From assembly GCA_027574665.1 (NCBI GenBank), contig CM050648.1, forward strand, positions 137,702,175-137,766,174: DNA of 64,000 bases. Reading direction: 5' to 3'. Below, piece after piece: positions 42,001-54,000 of the stretch. The notes beneath the pieces were generated by a model. It saw nothing but the letters and a program-made list of their open reading frames with translations, had not been told where the DNA came from and made no database searches. Both the position numbers and the translations under genes were made by a program. How positions within the stretch are numbered: the stretch's first letter is position 1; every line of letters begins with the position of its first letter. Source of the DNA: Rhynochetos jubatus. Its lineage: Eukaryota; Chordata; Aves; Eurypygiformes; Rhynochetidae.

Positions 42001-45000
42001 CTTAAAAGAAGGAGGTGTGCAGCCTTTGCTGAACTTTAGTGAGACCCAGTCACTTGGCTCCCATAAGCTGCTTTGGAAATCACAGCCAACATGTCTGAAC
42101 TCTCTAAAAATGCTGTCTTAAAACACCATGTGTAGGAAATTGGCTTTTGCAGTGTTGCAATAGAAATGCACTTTGTGAGGGGTTTCTCTTCAAGTTTTTC
42201 GACCTCTTTAATGCTTTTTTTTTTTTTCCTTCTCTTCTTTGCTACTTCCATTAAATCTGCCACTAACCACCAAAGAGCCTAGTAATGACAGCATAAAGGC
42301 GCCTGCCTGGGAAGGCTAGAAGAGAAGCATCTTTTTATTACAAGAATGTGAACCAGGAGTTGAAAGTTTCTAGATTTAGTTCAGTTTAAATGCAGTAGCC
42401 TTGTGTTATTCACACTGATTTTTAAGAGTGTATCAGTTTGTGCTTTTGGTCACGTTGACTATTTGAAAGGTAGGAGACTAGAGTTTCCTTTTCTTTAGTC
42501 ATGGTATTACACCTACAGTGAATTACACCTGCAGATCAGACATTTATAAATTGAAAAGCAAAAATTGGAACGGAGTCAACTGAAGGAATAAAGTGCATCT
42601 TTAAAGGCTAGTTCAGTGCAGACCCCAGGGTGAAAACCAGGCTGGAAAATCTGGCTCTGTTTTTGTCCCACGGTTGTTCTGACACACCTAAATATTACAA
42701 ATGAACGTGTCACGGGACAGGGAGTGGGTTTGGGAGGAATGCTTTGTGTGCATTTATCTGTAGCTGGGAACTCAGGTTGTTGCTTTCTTCTGAATTCTTG
42801 CAGGTGAAAGTGATGGTAAGGATTTGTCCCTCTCAAGGAGCACATGAAACATCTGAATCCATGTCCTTCCTAAAGGTAGACCCGCGAAAAAAACAAATCA
42901 CGTTTTATGATCCAGCAGCAAGTGGGCCTTCCAATGCAGGTCACAGAAGAGGCATCGTTGCTGTCCCAAAGATGTTTGCCTTTGATGCGGTTTTCCCCCA
43001 GGATGCTTCGCAGGTACTGGAGTCACTCGCATAAACCTCCTGAGTCTTCTCATGGCCACTGCATTTGATTGCCTGAAGAGTTCTTTCTGTTTCTGGGGAA
43101 TTTTATTTGAATGAGTTGCCTTAATGCCTGGAAAAAACATGGTAATTAATAGACAAGTGGGCAAATTCTTACGTTTTTAGTTTAATTGAGATGTAAAATT
43201 AAAGAATAATAGCTGGAGAGATGGATTTGCCAACTAAATTGTCCTCCTGCATTTTCTCTTGTTAGAGAGAGACACACAGCCAACTTGAAATTCACTTTTC
43301 CATCCGGTTAGGTTTTAACCCATTTGATGTCACTGAAATAAAGTCCTTCCCCACTGCTTTCAGTGGGAAATGAACATGTGCTTAACGTTAAACTAAATGC
43401 CATTGTTAGGAGAAGAGATACAGCTAACCCCGCGGGATTGCTATACTGAAACAGTTAGGGAGCTTGTATATTTTCCTCACCTTTTCCAGTTTCTTTATGC
43501 TGTGGTTTTGACTGGTTATTTTCTCTTGATGGTTATGATGATGGTGCATGCCTTTCTTTTGGCCTGCAAAAGGGTGTATTTAGACAGTAGCAGCCCCAGA
43601 CCTGAAATTCATACAAAAGGATTATTTGAGAGGACTGGGCTGCTGTATATTTGTAGAGTTTGTATTCATGGATACCTGTCCTTCTTGGAAAAGTCTTCCA
43701 TTCGGGAAAAGTCTTCCATTCAGAAAAAAAATATCCTAGAAGAACAAATTCAGCAGCGTATTAAGAATTACTCCCAAGTTTGAACTGCTGAAAAAAAAAA
43801 TTAGGGTGAAAAATACACCACAGAACATCCAAGGTGAAAATGGTACATTAATGTTGAGAAAACATGACAAGATCTAGTTCAGAATCCCACACTCAGATCT
43901 TCTGGGATTTTGTTTAATTTTTTGGGTTCCAAACTGGAGGTACGCAATTATCCATTAGGTTCAAGTTCTCGCCAAGCACTAAAGATGGAGAATAACCTCC
44001 CACATGCAACAGTGCCTAAAGCAGTGATAACCAAATCAGGAGGCTGTTTTTGAGATCCTGCATAAGCTCAAATGGCATCTTTGTGCAGTAATATGCAAGT
44101 GTTCTTAACATGAGTCCAGAAATGGAAGTGGTTTTATCTTGCTTGTGTTGCCAGCTCTGCTACAAGGTGGCTGGTGTCAGCTTGGTTCTCTGCTGGCCAT
44201 GGTGCCAGTCCTCCAGGCTGCTGACCCTTGGGTTGGGCTAGGCTCTCTCAGGTCCTTGTGGCGGGCCTGTTGGGTGGCCCGTTTGTGGTGTTTGTGTGAC
44301 GATGGCCAGTCCAGCAACTTCTGTGCAGGCATCGTTGCTCGAGGCAAGCTCGCTGCAAAGAGAGCTTTATCATTTCACTCTAGTTACATATTTACACCAA
44401 CTCTGTCCCCTGCCCCCAGTTGCTGTACTTAATAGGTCATCTTATTGTATATTTGAAACCTTCGCTGACAGGGATAAACTGGTTTTGGTACACTCAAACA
44501 TTTTAGCAAGTTCTCTTTATTGATGATGATGATGTTTCCCCTGGAAAAGGAAAATGTGATACTATAAAATCTTATTCAGGGAATCTTAATGCATTTTCTC
44601 CAATATGAATGTCTTTTTAATTCCTGTGAGCACTCTTGAGTAGCTTAATTTCAGTGGAGTTGCTGCTATTGCTTGAATAGCCTTGCCTAAGCTATTATAC
44701 CAGCAGGAAGCCTGGTTGGATAGCATTCAGTTTGCTACATTAGTCATAGAATCAATATTCCAAGAGAATTGGTTTAATAGAATTGAAAACTATTTTAGGC
44801 TGTAGTGGCATATTTTATTATTTTTTAAGATAGCATAGTTACTAAAATAATAGGACTGATGCCATAAAAATGGGGAGAGTATTGCGCCTCAAAAATATTG
44901 AGTCATTCATTTCATTACAGGAGAATAGTAAAAACCGTAGCAGTATATGCTTTTTTCCTTATTTGTGTCCAATCTTCCTTTCAGGCTGAGGTATGCTCTG

Positions 45001-48000
45001 GAACAGTAGCAGAAGTAATCCAGTCTGTTGTGAATGGTGCAGATGGTTGCATATTTTGCTTTGGTCATGTCAAGCTTGGTGAGCTCCCAAATTCGTTACA
45101 GTTAATTACTATGTCAGTCTGGTAATTACATGCTGTCAGCTCCTGGAACAATGAACCTGGAGTATATGAATAGATTAGAATTTCTTTTTAATTAGCTTTG
45201 CAAACTTATCATGGTTTATTTCTACACAGGGATTGTAAGTTTTAATTTGAAAAGCTAAAACGTAACATCAGATTAGCTTATTGAAGGGCAAGTTTATATA
45301 GGTGCATTGTGATGAAAATCAAAAGATCAAAGATGTTTTTAATATTAGTTCGCTGTGGGTCTGCGTTACAAAAATTGCAGAACTAATTGAATAAATGGTA
45401 ATGGATTAATAATTAAATACTTTGCTTTTTTGCGTCTGTTCTTTCCATTATCTGTGCAGCACATGGCATTGCATATAATGTACAGTGGTGATATGAAGAG
45501 AGACTGTCTAGTAGAAGAAAGGTGAATTAAGTTCACGTTTGTCTTTTCATTCTAGGAAAATCTTTTACCATGATTGGGAAAGACAACTCCACACAAAGCC
45601 TCGGTATCATCCCCTGTGCAATTTCTTGGCTCTTTAAATTAATCAATGAACGTAAAGAAAAAACCGGGACTCGTTTCTCTATTAGAGTATCTGCTGTGGA
45701 GATCAGTGGCAAAGATGAAAACCTTAAGGATTTGTTAGCTGAAGTAGCCACTGGCAGCCTTCAGGATGGCCAGTCTCCTGGGGTTTATCTGAGAGAAGAT
45801 CCAATATGTGGAACCCAGGTATAATGGATATCACAGCATAGATTTTTCTGAGCCTGACTTTCCTCTGCTTTTTATTTCCTTTTATCTGATGACAATTATG
45901 ACAACTTTTAAGACAGTAAAAAAAAAAAAAAACCCCGCTTTTAATTCATAGGCCCCTCTCCCATAGTGTACATGTTTGTTTCTTTTAGTGCCCTAGAAAT
46001 TTAGCCAGTTCAGCAAAAAATAATAATAATAAAAAATGGCCCTGTGCTAATTAGTCATTTTCTTGTTTATATTCTAGCTTCAAAACCAAAGTGAGCTAAG
46101 GGCCCCAACAGCAGAGAAAGCTGCCTTTTTCCTTGATGCTGCAATTGCTGCCAGAAGCACCAGCAAGCCTGAATGTGAGGAAGAGGACAGGAGGAATTCA
46201 CATATGCTCTTTACTCTTCACATATACCAGTATCGCATGGAGAAGAGCGGCAAAGGAGGAAGTATGAATCTTCTTACCATATTGTTTATGTTTAAATCAT
46301 GTGGTTTGGGGTTAGTTTAAACCATAATTTGCAGTAAACTTAAAAAGAAAAAAATCAAGTGAACCCTCAAGCTGGTCGAGTCACCTTTAACTTTGGTAGC
46401 TGTGGCTAGTATCTGATTTCCTTACTATTAATATATAATTTGGTCATTATCCCATGCTGTATTCATTATTTTACTCATTTGAATACATTTTGAATACCAA
46501 GTTTGGCTTGAGTCCATGCAAGAACATAATGTACCACTGTTTTTCCCCTTTTCCTTTTAGTGTCTGGAGGACGCAGCCGTTTGCATCTCATTGATCTGGG
46601 GAGCTGTGAAAAAGTACTGAGCAAGAGCCGAGATGGAGGAGGCTCTCTGTGTCTGTCTCTCTCTGCCCTGGGCAATGTAATTTTGGCCTTAATTAATGGT
46701 GCTAAGCATGTGCCATATAAGTAAGTGAATTATTGTCTGCATTATCTTAAATTTGTGGCTGGTGTTACCTTAGCAATGAATTGGATCAACAATTTACTCT
46801 TTACCTAAGATGAAGTTAAAGGAAGTTCTGTCAGAGAGGAGTCTTGTCTTTTAAGGTCACTTCTCAGTGACAAATACATATATCTCTTCATCTACCTGTC
46901 TGTACATATATATATATATATGTACATATATATATATATGTACATAGGCAACTTTTAAAATGTCACGTAGTAACATGAAATTCTTAATTACATGGCTAAA
47001 AATTATATGCATATTGATATGTACTTAAGTTGGGTGAAGTGTTGGGTAGGGTTAGATTGTTGAAAAAAGCAAGGGAAATTGGCTGAAAGGTTTTCTTTCT
47101 ATTTCCTCTTTTTTTCCTTGATTGGGAATTTAGACCATTCTCAGCCAGCTGGACGTTAGTGAGAAATTTCCTCAAAATGTCATTGGATTTTTTCTCCTTT
47201 TTCCAAATTTAAAAATTGTATTGGAATTTCACAAAATACTAGAGTGTTTATCAAGTATGGTCATCAAAGGTTGTTATTTCTGTATCCCTTTTTGAATGAT
47301 ACATCTTTTCAATTAAAAAAAAAAAAGACGATCACCATGTTGCACATTCATTTAGCAGAAGTAAATATTTAGGTGTGTTCCTTTGTGGAGTGTACTTGAC
47401 AATAATATTAATCAAACACACCTGTGGGGAGCCCAACTTAAAGACAACAGCCACATTGTAAACACCCTTGCCAGAACTTGGCTGTCAGTCCTTAAATTCA
47501 GTTGCTGCTTGTCTTTATGCATTGTAACTTTGTGCCGTTGTTATCAATCATGTCATTTCACATATTTATCTAGTGCTGCATCTCAAACAGGTGTTCTTGC
47601 TTTCTGTATTAGGCAGAAAGGTAACTTCCTCAGGCTAGCTGCTAGGTCTGTGGATGGAGTAGAGGATGGAAGTGTACAAATAGGGATGGGCAGAACCTCA
47701 ACTTTGTCACCTACCACGGTTTAGTGAGCAGATGTGATGGTAGTTCCCCACAGGTTAAGCCAGCTTAGGGGGGCAATAGGAAGCAGCTTCCAGGGAGCCC
47801 TGGGGAGAGATGTCTTGGAGGCCACTGAAGGACAAAATGTCATCTGTCTTGTCACCTTTGCTGTCCATGATGGAGGACTTATATCACCAGGAAAGCCTTC
47901 AGAGAGAAATTCTGCTTCCCATTTGCTCTGTCAGAGCAGAGCACCACAGGCAGAATGGAAACTGGATTACACTGGTAATATATTTCTGATATCAAACATT

Positions 48001-51000
48001 CTTGTATTTGTTTAGAGATTTCTTACCGTTTCTGTTGACTTATTTTTTTATTGTCCCGATTGTTTGCATAGAGCTTACATAGAGCTCTCCAGGTACTAAG
48101 TCTGATCAGGAGAAATGCAGCACTCATTAGCCTTTTGGGTAATATGAGCTAAACCTGAGATAACTAAAGTAGTTATCAATCAGTTGTTCTACAGTTGTCT
48201 AAGTAACTAATAAAATGACTTACCATACTACAAAATACACAGGCAGATAAATAATTAAAATATTGGTGTCTTTGTATGGGTACATTTAGACACATTTTAA
48301 GTGTGGTCAAATAATAGGAGCGTATTTCTTATCTGCATGTGCCATACATGCATATACCCTAGGAGAGTGAAAGCACAGCTTGTGGTGTAAAAATCTGCAA
48401 AAAAAGATTGTGATTTCTTTAAACCATCCTAGTGTTCTCATTCGTTACACAGGGACAACAAGTTGACGATGTTGTTGAGGGAATCACTTGGGAATATCAA
48501 CTGCAGAACTACTATGATTGCGCATATTTCTGACTCCCCAGCCAGTTATGCAGAAACTCTCACCACTATTCAGCTTGCATCACGAATCCACCGAATGAGA
48601 AAGAAGAAATCCAAGGTTGGTTCACAAACAAGATGAAATTAATTCATTTGAAAATGAGTTTTCCTAACCTCTCGGTGGGGGAACTTGAGATTTCTCGGTG
48701 GTAAGAAGTAATACAAAATGCATAAAAGCTCAGGAGAGGAACTGACAAATGACTTGGCGCTGAGCCATCATCCCGCCCCCAATCCTTAATCCTGAAATTC
48801 CATTCTCTTTGTTCCAAACGTGTATTCTTTCTTTGCTTATATGTGGAACTATCTCAAAAGCTCCTCTTTGTATTATTTAAAAAAACAATAAGGAACTAAC
48901 AGAAAGCTGTTGAGGAGTAAGACAATGCATAATATTTAATGGAAATTATCTGAAAAGGTGATCGTTAGCCTAATACAGTAAAATCCATGTAGCGTGACCT
49001 TGTTACTTTAATTCTCACTCAATAGCATTTTTCCACTAGATTTAGTTGTGATAGTATAAACAAAGCGCAGATTATGTAGCAAACCTGATCTTTTAATCAA
49101 TTATATGTACATATATATCAATGGATATTAATAAATTTTCCCTTATCGATCATTTGCAGTATGCATCCAGCTCGTCTGGAGGAGAGAGTTCATGTGAAGA
49201 AGGACATGTCCGAAGACCACCCCATTTGCGACCATTCCACCCACGAACTGTTGCCCTTGACCCTGACCTTCCTGTCCTGAGTATATCTAGTGATCCTGAT
49301 TATTCCTCCAGCAGCGAACAGTCTTGTGATACTGTCATCTATGTTGGTCCCAATGGTGCAGCTTTGTCTGACAGGGAATTGACAGACAATGAAGGCCCTC
49401 CAGAGTTTGTTCCCATAATCCCATCCCTGAACAAGAAGAGAAGTAAAGACAATTCTGCTAATGGTAGGAGTTCTGACAAGGACCATTTTAAATGCAACAC
49501 GTTTGCTGAACTGCAAGAAAGGCTAGAGTGCATTGATGGAAGTGAGGAACCCATCAGATTGGCTTGTGGAGAAGTTTCTGTTGTGTCCAGCTGTAGTCCA
49601 GTCCCTGGAGGTACAGAAAATGCACAGTCTAAGCTGATAAAAGAAAAAATATCTTCTCCTTCTGGTGGATTTAAGAAACCAGTTCCACAAGAAACTGCGT
49701 CTCCCAGAAAAGGACATAACCTTCCTTTCCAGGCTGTTGCACCGCGGGGTGGCAACGGCAATTGTCATGAAAAGAGCACACCTCACTCGAAACCAGAGCT
49801 TTCCAAGCCGCAGAGCAGGGCTGACAACAAAACAATAGACTCAGTACTGGAGGGAGAGAGAGAGACAGTCGCTGATTCCCTGCAGTCCTCAAGATGTAGC
49901 CCTTCAAGGAATCCGGAGCCGACTAAGGCCACAGCTGAGTGTGTCGTTAAGGAAAAGCCCTTGTATGTAAAAAGACCCTTGCCCAGCCCAGCACCTCCCC
50001 CTCCGCAGCAGAAAGAGCATGTACTGAGCTCCAAAGCTGAGAATTTGGAGCTGGACAGTAGCAATGCTGTTCGGACTCCTCCTGTGGGAATGAGCAAGCA
50101 GATGGGAAACAAACCTGAGCAAAACCCCGTAGGAAGCACGTTCCTGGTTGGTAGCAACACCCCGAATCAGTCAGGTGCGATAGAGGTACACAGCTTCAGG
50201 TCAGCATTCAGAGGGAAATGTTTTGATCGGGATATACTAACCACCACAGTGACTTTGCAGCAGCCTGTTGAGCTGAACGGAGAGGATGAGCTTGTTTTCA
50301 CTGTGGTGGAAGAGCTATCCATTAGCGGGATTATGGATAATGGAAGACCTTCCAGTATCATTAGCTTTAACAGCGACTGCTCACTTCAAGCCCTGGCATC
50401 AGGTTCGAGGCCGGTCAGTATTATCAGCAGCATAAATGACGAGTTTGATGCTTATACCTCACAGGAGACTTCTACTGGTGTAAATATTGATATTGTTGTG
50501 CCCTTTGCTAAGGATCCCTTTACCAGCAGCAGACGTTCCTCCATCAGTTCGTGGCTTAGTGAAGTCAGCATCTGTACAATCGAAAGTGATGGAGCCCAGT
50601 CTAGTGACAGTTTTGTTGCACACTCATCTTACAGCTGTAATAAGTCCGAGGAACCCTTCAACTTGGATTCATCCCATTTATCTGTCCCACTGAAAAGCGC
50701 TCTGAATGACAGTGGATTTTGCTTCTCTGAACTGGAAAGTGACAGCTTGAGTTCCAGTAAGCTGTCCTCGGGCATAGGCAAAAGCCCTCAAACCTCTGAA
50801 ACTACCAAAGCATCTCAGATAAAAAGTGCTTTTTGTGTCACTGATCAGCCTGTAAAAATAAAATTCAGTAATTCTCGCGATACACCTGTGATAGAAACAA
50901 TACATTCTAGTCTTCCTAGGAAAACAAAAACTACCTCGCCTCCAATCCACAATAATACTGTCCTCAGCTATAAAGAGCTGCAGAATCCACATGGTATTTT

Positions 51001-54000
51001 TGAAGATCCCTGGCTGTTGCGCACCGATTATCAGTTGGAAGCAAAACCTACAGACTCACTGCTGTCCCCTAAATCTCATGCATTTGGTACTGAGAAGCAG
51101 CCAGGAAAAGCTGCCCAGTATTTTGGCACAGCGTCCAGGCCAACAAAGTCACAGACTATGCTTGCCTGTTCACAGAGGGTTGTGGATGGTTGCGAAATGG
51201 CCTGCAAATCCTCCAGTGGACCTGTGAAGAAGTCAGAAGTTGTGTTGAAGATGCCGCAGCTGAAGAGAGGAGCCACCACACTGGGAGTGATGCCAGTGTC
51301 ACATGCTAACAGTACTTTGTCAGAGGCCATGACCCGAGGGAATTCAGATGCTCCCTTGGCCACTGGCAGCTTGAAATCATCACTGGGAAAGAAGAGTGCA
51401 CCGCAGAAGTCGACCATGTTGCCCAGGCCAGGTGGGCCGACACCTCCAACACCTCCTGTACGCAAATCGAGCCTGGAGCAGAAACCTGTTGGTCTGGGTA
51501 ATGGTGGGGGAAAAGCCTCTAGCCTGGACTTTGCAAGAGCTGCCACGCCAAAGGCCGAAGATGAAGCAGATTTGCGGTTGAAAGCTGGGTCTTACTTCAG
51601 CGAAAGTGCCAGCAGCAAAATGAACCTGAAGGGTGACCACTCTTTGCCCAAGATGACGTCCAGCTTAAAGGTGAAGGCGTCGAAGAGTGAAGCTGTGCAC
51701 CGTTACGGGAGCCACATGTCCCTGGAGAGGTGTGACAGCCTGACGTCGGTCGGATCCAAAGCAAGCATGGCGAGGGAGGCTGGGAGTACCAGCAACAGCC
51801 GGGCAGGGCGCTCTGTCCCCAGGCTGGGGGTCCCTCCCGTTGCTTCTGGTGTGGGTTTACCACCATCTTTTACCACCCCTGTGCCCAGTAAAAACAGCCA
51901 GGCAAAACCAACAGCTAACCAGAAAGTGCAAGCGAATGGGAATAAAAACCGGGGCCTCTCTGCCAGTGGGTCAAAGTCTCTCAGTTCCTCTGTCAAGTCC
52001 CTGGCACAGCCCACAGGGAAGGGCTCCGGCATGGTCCCCAGTGGGAAGGCAGCCCCCCGCTCTGTGCAGCCCGTCAGTGGCAAACCCGGCCGAGGGACCA
52101 TCATGGGGACCAAGCAGGCCATGAGAGCGGCCAACAGCCGTGTGAACGAGCTGGTGTCAGGCGGGTCTGCCAAGGTGGGCCACTTCCGAGGCTCCACCGA
52201 CTCTGACAGCGGCAACGACAGTGGCATTAACCTCAGCGACGAGAAGTCGCAAATCCCGGTGCTGCCCTCGCCATACAGCAAGATAACAGCACCCCGGCGG
52301 CCCCAGCGATACAGCAGCGGGCACGGCAGCGACAACAGCAGTGTCCTGAGCGGGGAGCTGCCACCGGCCATGGGGAGGACGGCTCTGTTTTACCACAGCG
52401 GGGGCAGCAGCGGCTACGAGAGCATGATTCGGGACAGCGAGGCCACCGGCAGCGCCTCCTCAGCACACGACTCCATGAGCGAAAGTGGGATGTCGTCACC
52501 GGGCCGAATGAGGAGCCTCAAGTCCCCCAAGAAACGATCGACAGGTAAGAAACAAAGAGAAAGGCGGCCAGGCATCCGCCAGCGTGCTGCTGTGTCCCTG
52601 AGGATGGGGGGTTTTCATGGCACCTCTGATGGAGAGGAGGTTTTGGGGAAACTCAAAAGTGGGGGAGTGGACTGCCTGCGTGCACTTGCGTGTGCATGCG
52701 GATTGCTGTGACAGCAGCTACTTGTCATTTATTTAACTTCAAAGCTGCAGGTGTGACACAGGTGCCGTGGTGGAGAGGGCAGGAGAGGTGCTGGACGCCC
52801 TGGGGCGCCGGCAGCCTCCCTTCGAGGAAGGAGGCAGCAGATGGCTGCTGGCAGACAGGGGACGTTCCTCCCTCCCTCCCTCCCTCAGCAGGGTCAGCAG
52901 GGAGCGTGGCATCAGCACGGCCTGAAATAGAAGGGTGTTACAGTTGGGTTGGGAAGAGTGAAGCTGCTGGGTGGACACTGATGAGTGTTTGTGTTGGGGC
53001 AGACTGGTGAGAGAAGATCAACGAGGAGAGGAGGAGCTCTGCTGCCAGGCTCTGTGAGGGAATTTCTGTGAGATGGGTTTGGACTGTAGTTTGGAAACAA
53101 GAACAGGCCTGGAGGGGAGAAGAGTGTTTGTGAATTAATGAAGATTGCTGAATGTGTGTTAGATTGCTTAAAGGTAAGGCTTAGGGGTAGAGCAGTAGGG
53201 TGTGTATGTAAGATGCTGCAGCTCTTACGTTAATGCTACCAGCTAATAGCAAAATTATTGTATTGCACTGTAATAGTGTTTTTCTAAAGAAGTTTTAGAG
53301 CAGTACGAATCTGACCAGGGGAGTTGCTCAGAAGAGGTGGCTCCAGCTCACATACTGTTCTAAGACAGACACGTCCAACTACGCTATGCAAAGGTGGGCA
53401 TACGAGAGCCAGGTCTGCTTTCCTGCTCTCTGGTGCCTTTTGTTATTGCTTTGGCAGGTGGTGCTCATCTAAGTGCTACTAGCTGTAGCCAGCTTCACAA
53501 TCAGACTTGTATGACTGCTGTCACAGTATTTGTTTGTACTGATCTAGGTTGAAGTCCCGTAGTATCGTAAAGAATTGATGGCAATCGGTGCCATGTAGCC
53601 GATGACCAGCAGCCCCATTCAGCAACCTAAGCGTACTGACTGTTGGAAATACAGCAGGAACTAATATCAGCAGTGCGCTGAATCTCAGCTTTTGGTTGGA
53701 AAGCAATAATTATTGCAATCTCTGTAGACACCCGTGGTGCTCCATTCTGGCAATACAACCAAATGAGTTAAACTGATGTAGATCTCATGGTGCTTTCTGG
53801 TCAAAGCAACTCAGTTGCTTCAGCAGGTGATAAATCATTTTTGGAAACTTAGTGCAACATTTGTTGCAGTTCTCTTTCCATAGCGTATGAACCTCTTAAA
53901 CCTATCCTGCAAATCAATATTAACAGCTGTATAAGTTGCACACATATTGAGAAGGCATTACCCACTGATGGATTTGTATTTGGTTTTGCCCCAGGAAATG

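Larger units (their letters stand above)
29638..42803. other. 13.2 kb KIF26A intron
   Basis: AT-rich intron with donor GTAACT and acceptor TTCTTGCAG. It contains one short CR1 piece, a polyA/polyT pair and two small hairpins listed separately. Elsewhere (29.6-34.8, 35.1-37.9 and 38.0-41.1 kb) I see no exon, RNA gene or nameable element. Confidence 0.8.
43014..44984. other. 2.0 kb KIF26A intron
   Basis: Donor GTACTG and acceptor CCTTTCAG. It holds a possible old amniote repeat near 43.3-43.4 kb and a direct repeat at 43687-43721. A 128-codon open frame at 43397-43783 has no family similarity I recognise and is not called as a gene. Confidence 0.8.
45079..46560. other. Three short KIF26A introns (45079-45555, 45819-46077, 46262-46560)
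   Basis: Introns of 477, 259 and 299 bp between motor exons. They are AT-rich, with a 14-base A run starting near 45918 in the second. I see no other feature in them. Confidence 0.85.

Noticed and set aside
43397-43783. 128-codon open frame in an intron with a hydrophobic stretch
   Set aside because: No recognised family, no paired splice sites, an internal tandem duplication and AT-rich composition. It looks like chance.
47383-48015. Two adjoining open frames of 113 and 93 codons in an intron
   Set aside because: No recognised similarity and no acceptor/donor pair that keeps the KIF26A frame.
51703-52371. 222-codon antisense frame inside the giant exon
   Set aside because: Shadow of the GC-rich, Ser-rich coding sequence on the plus strand.
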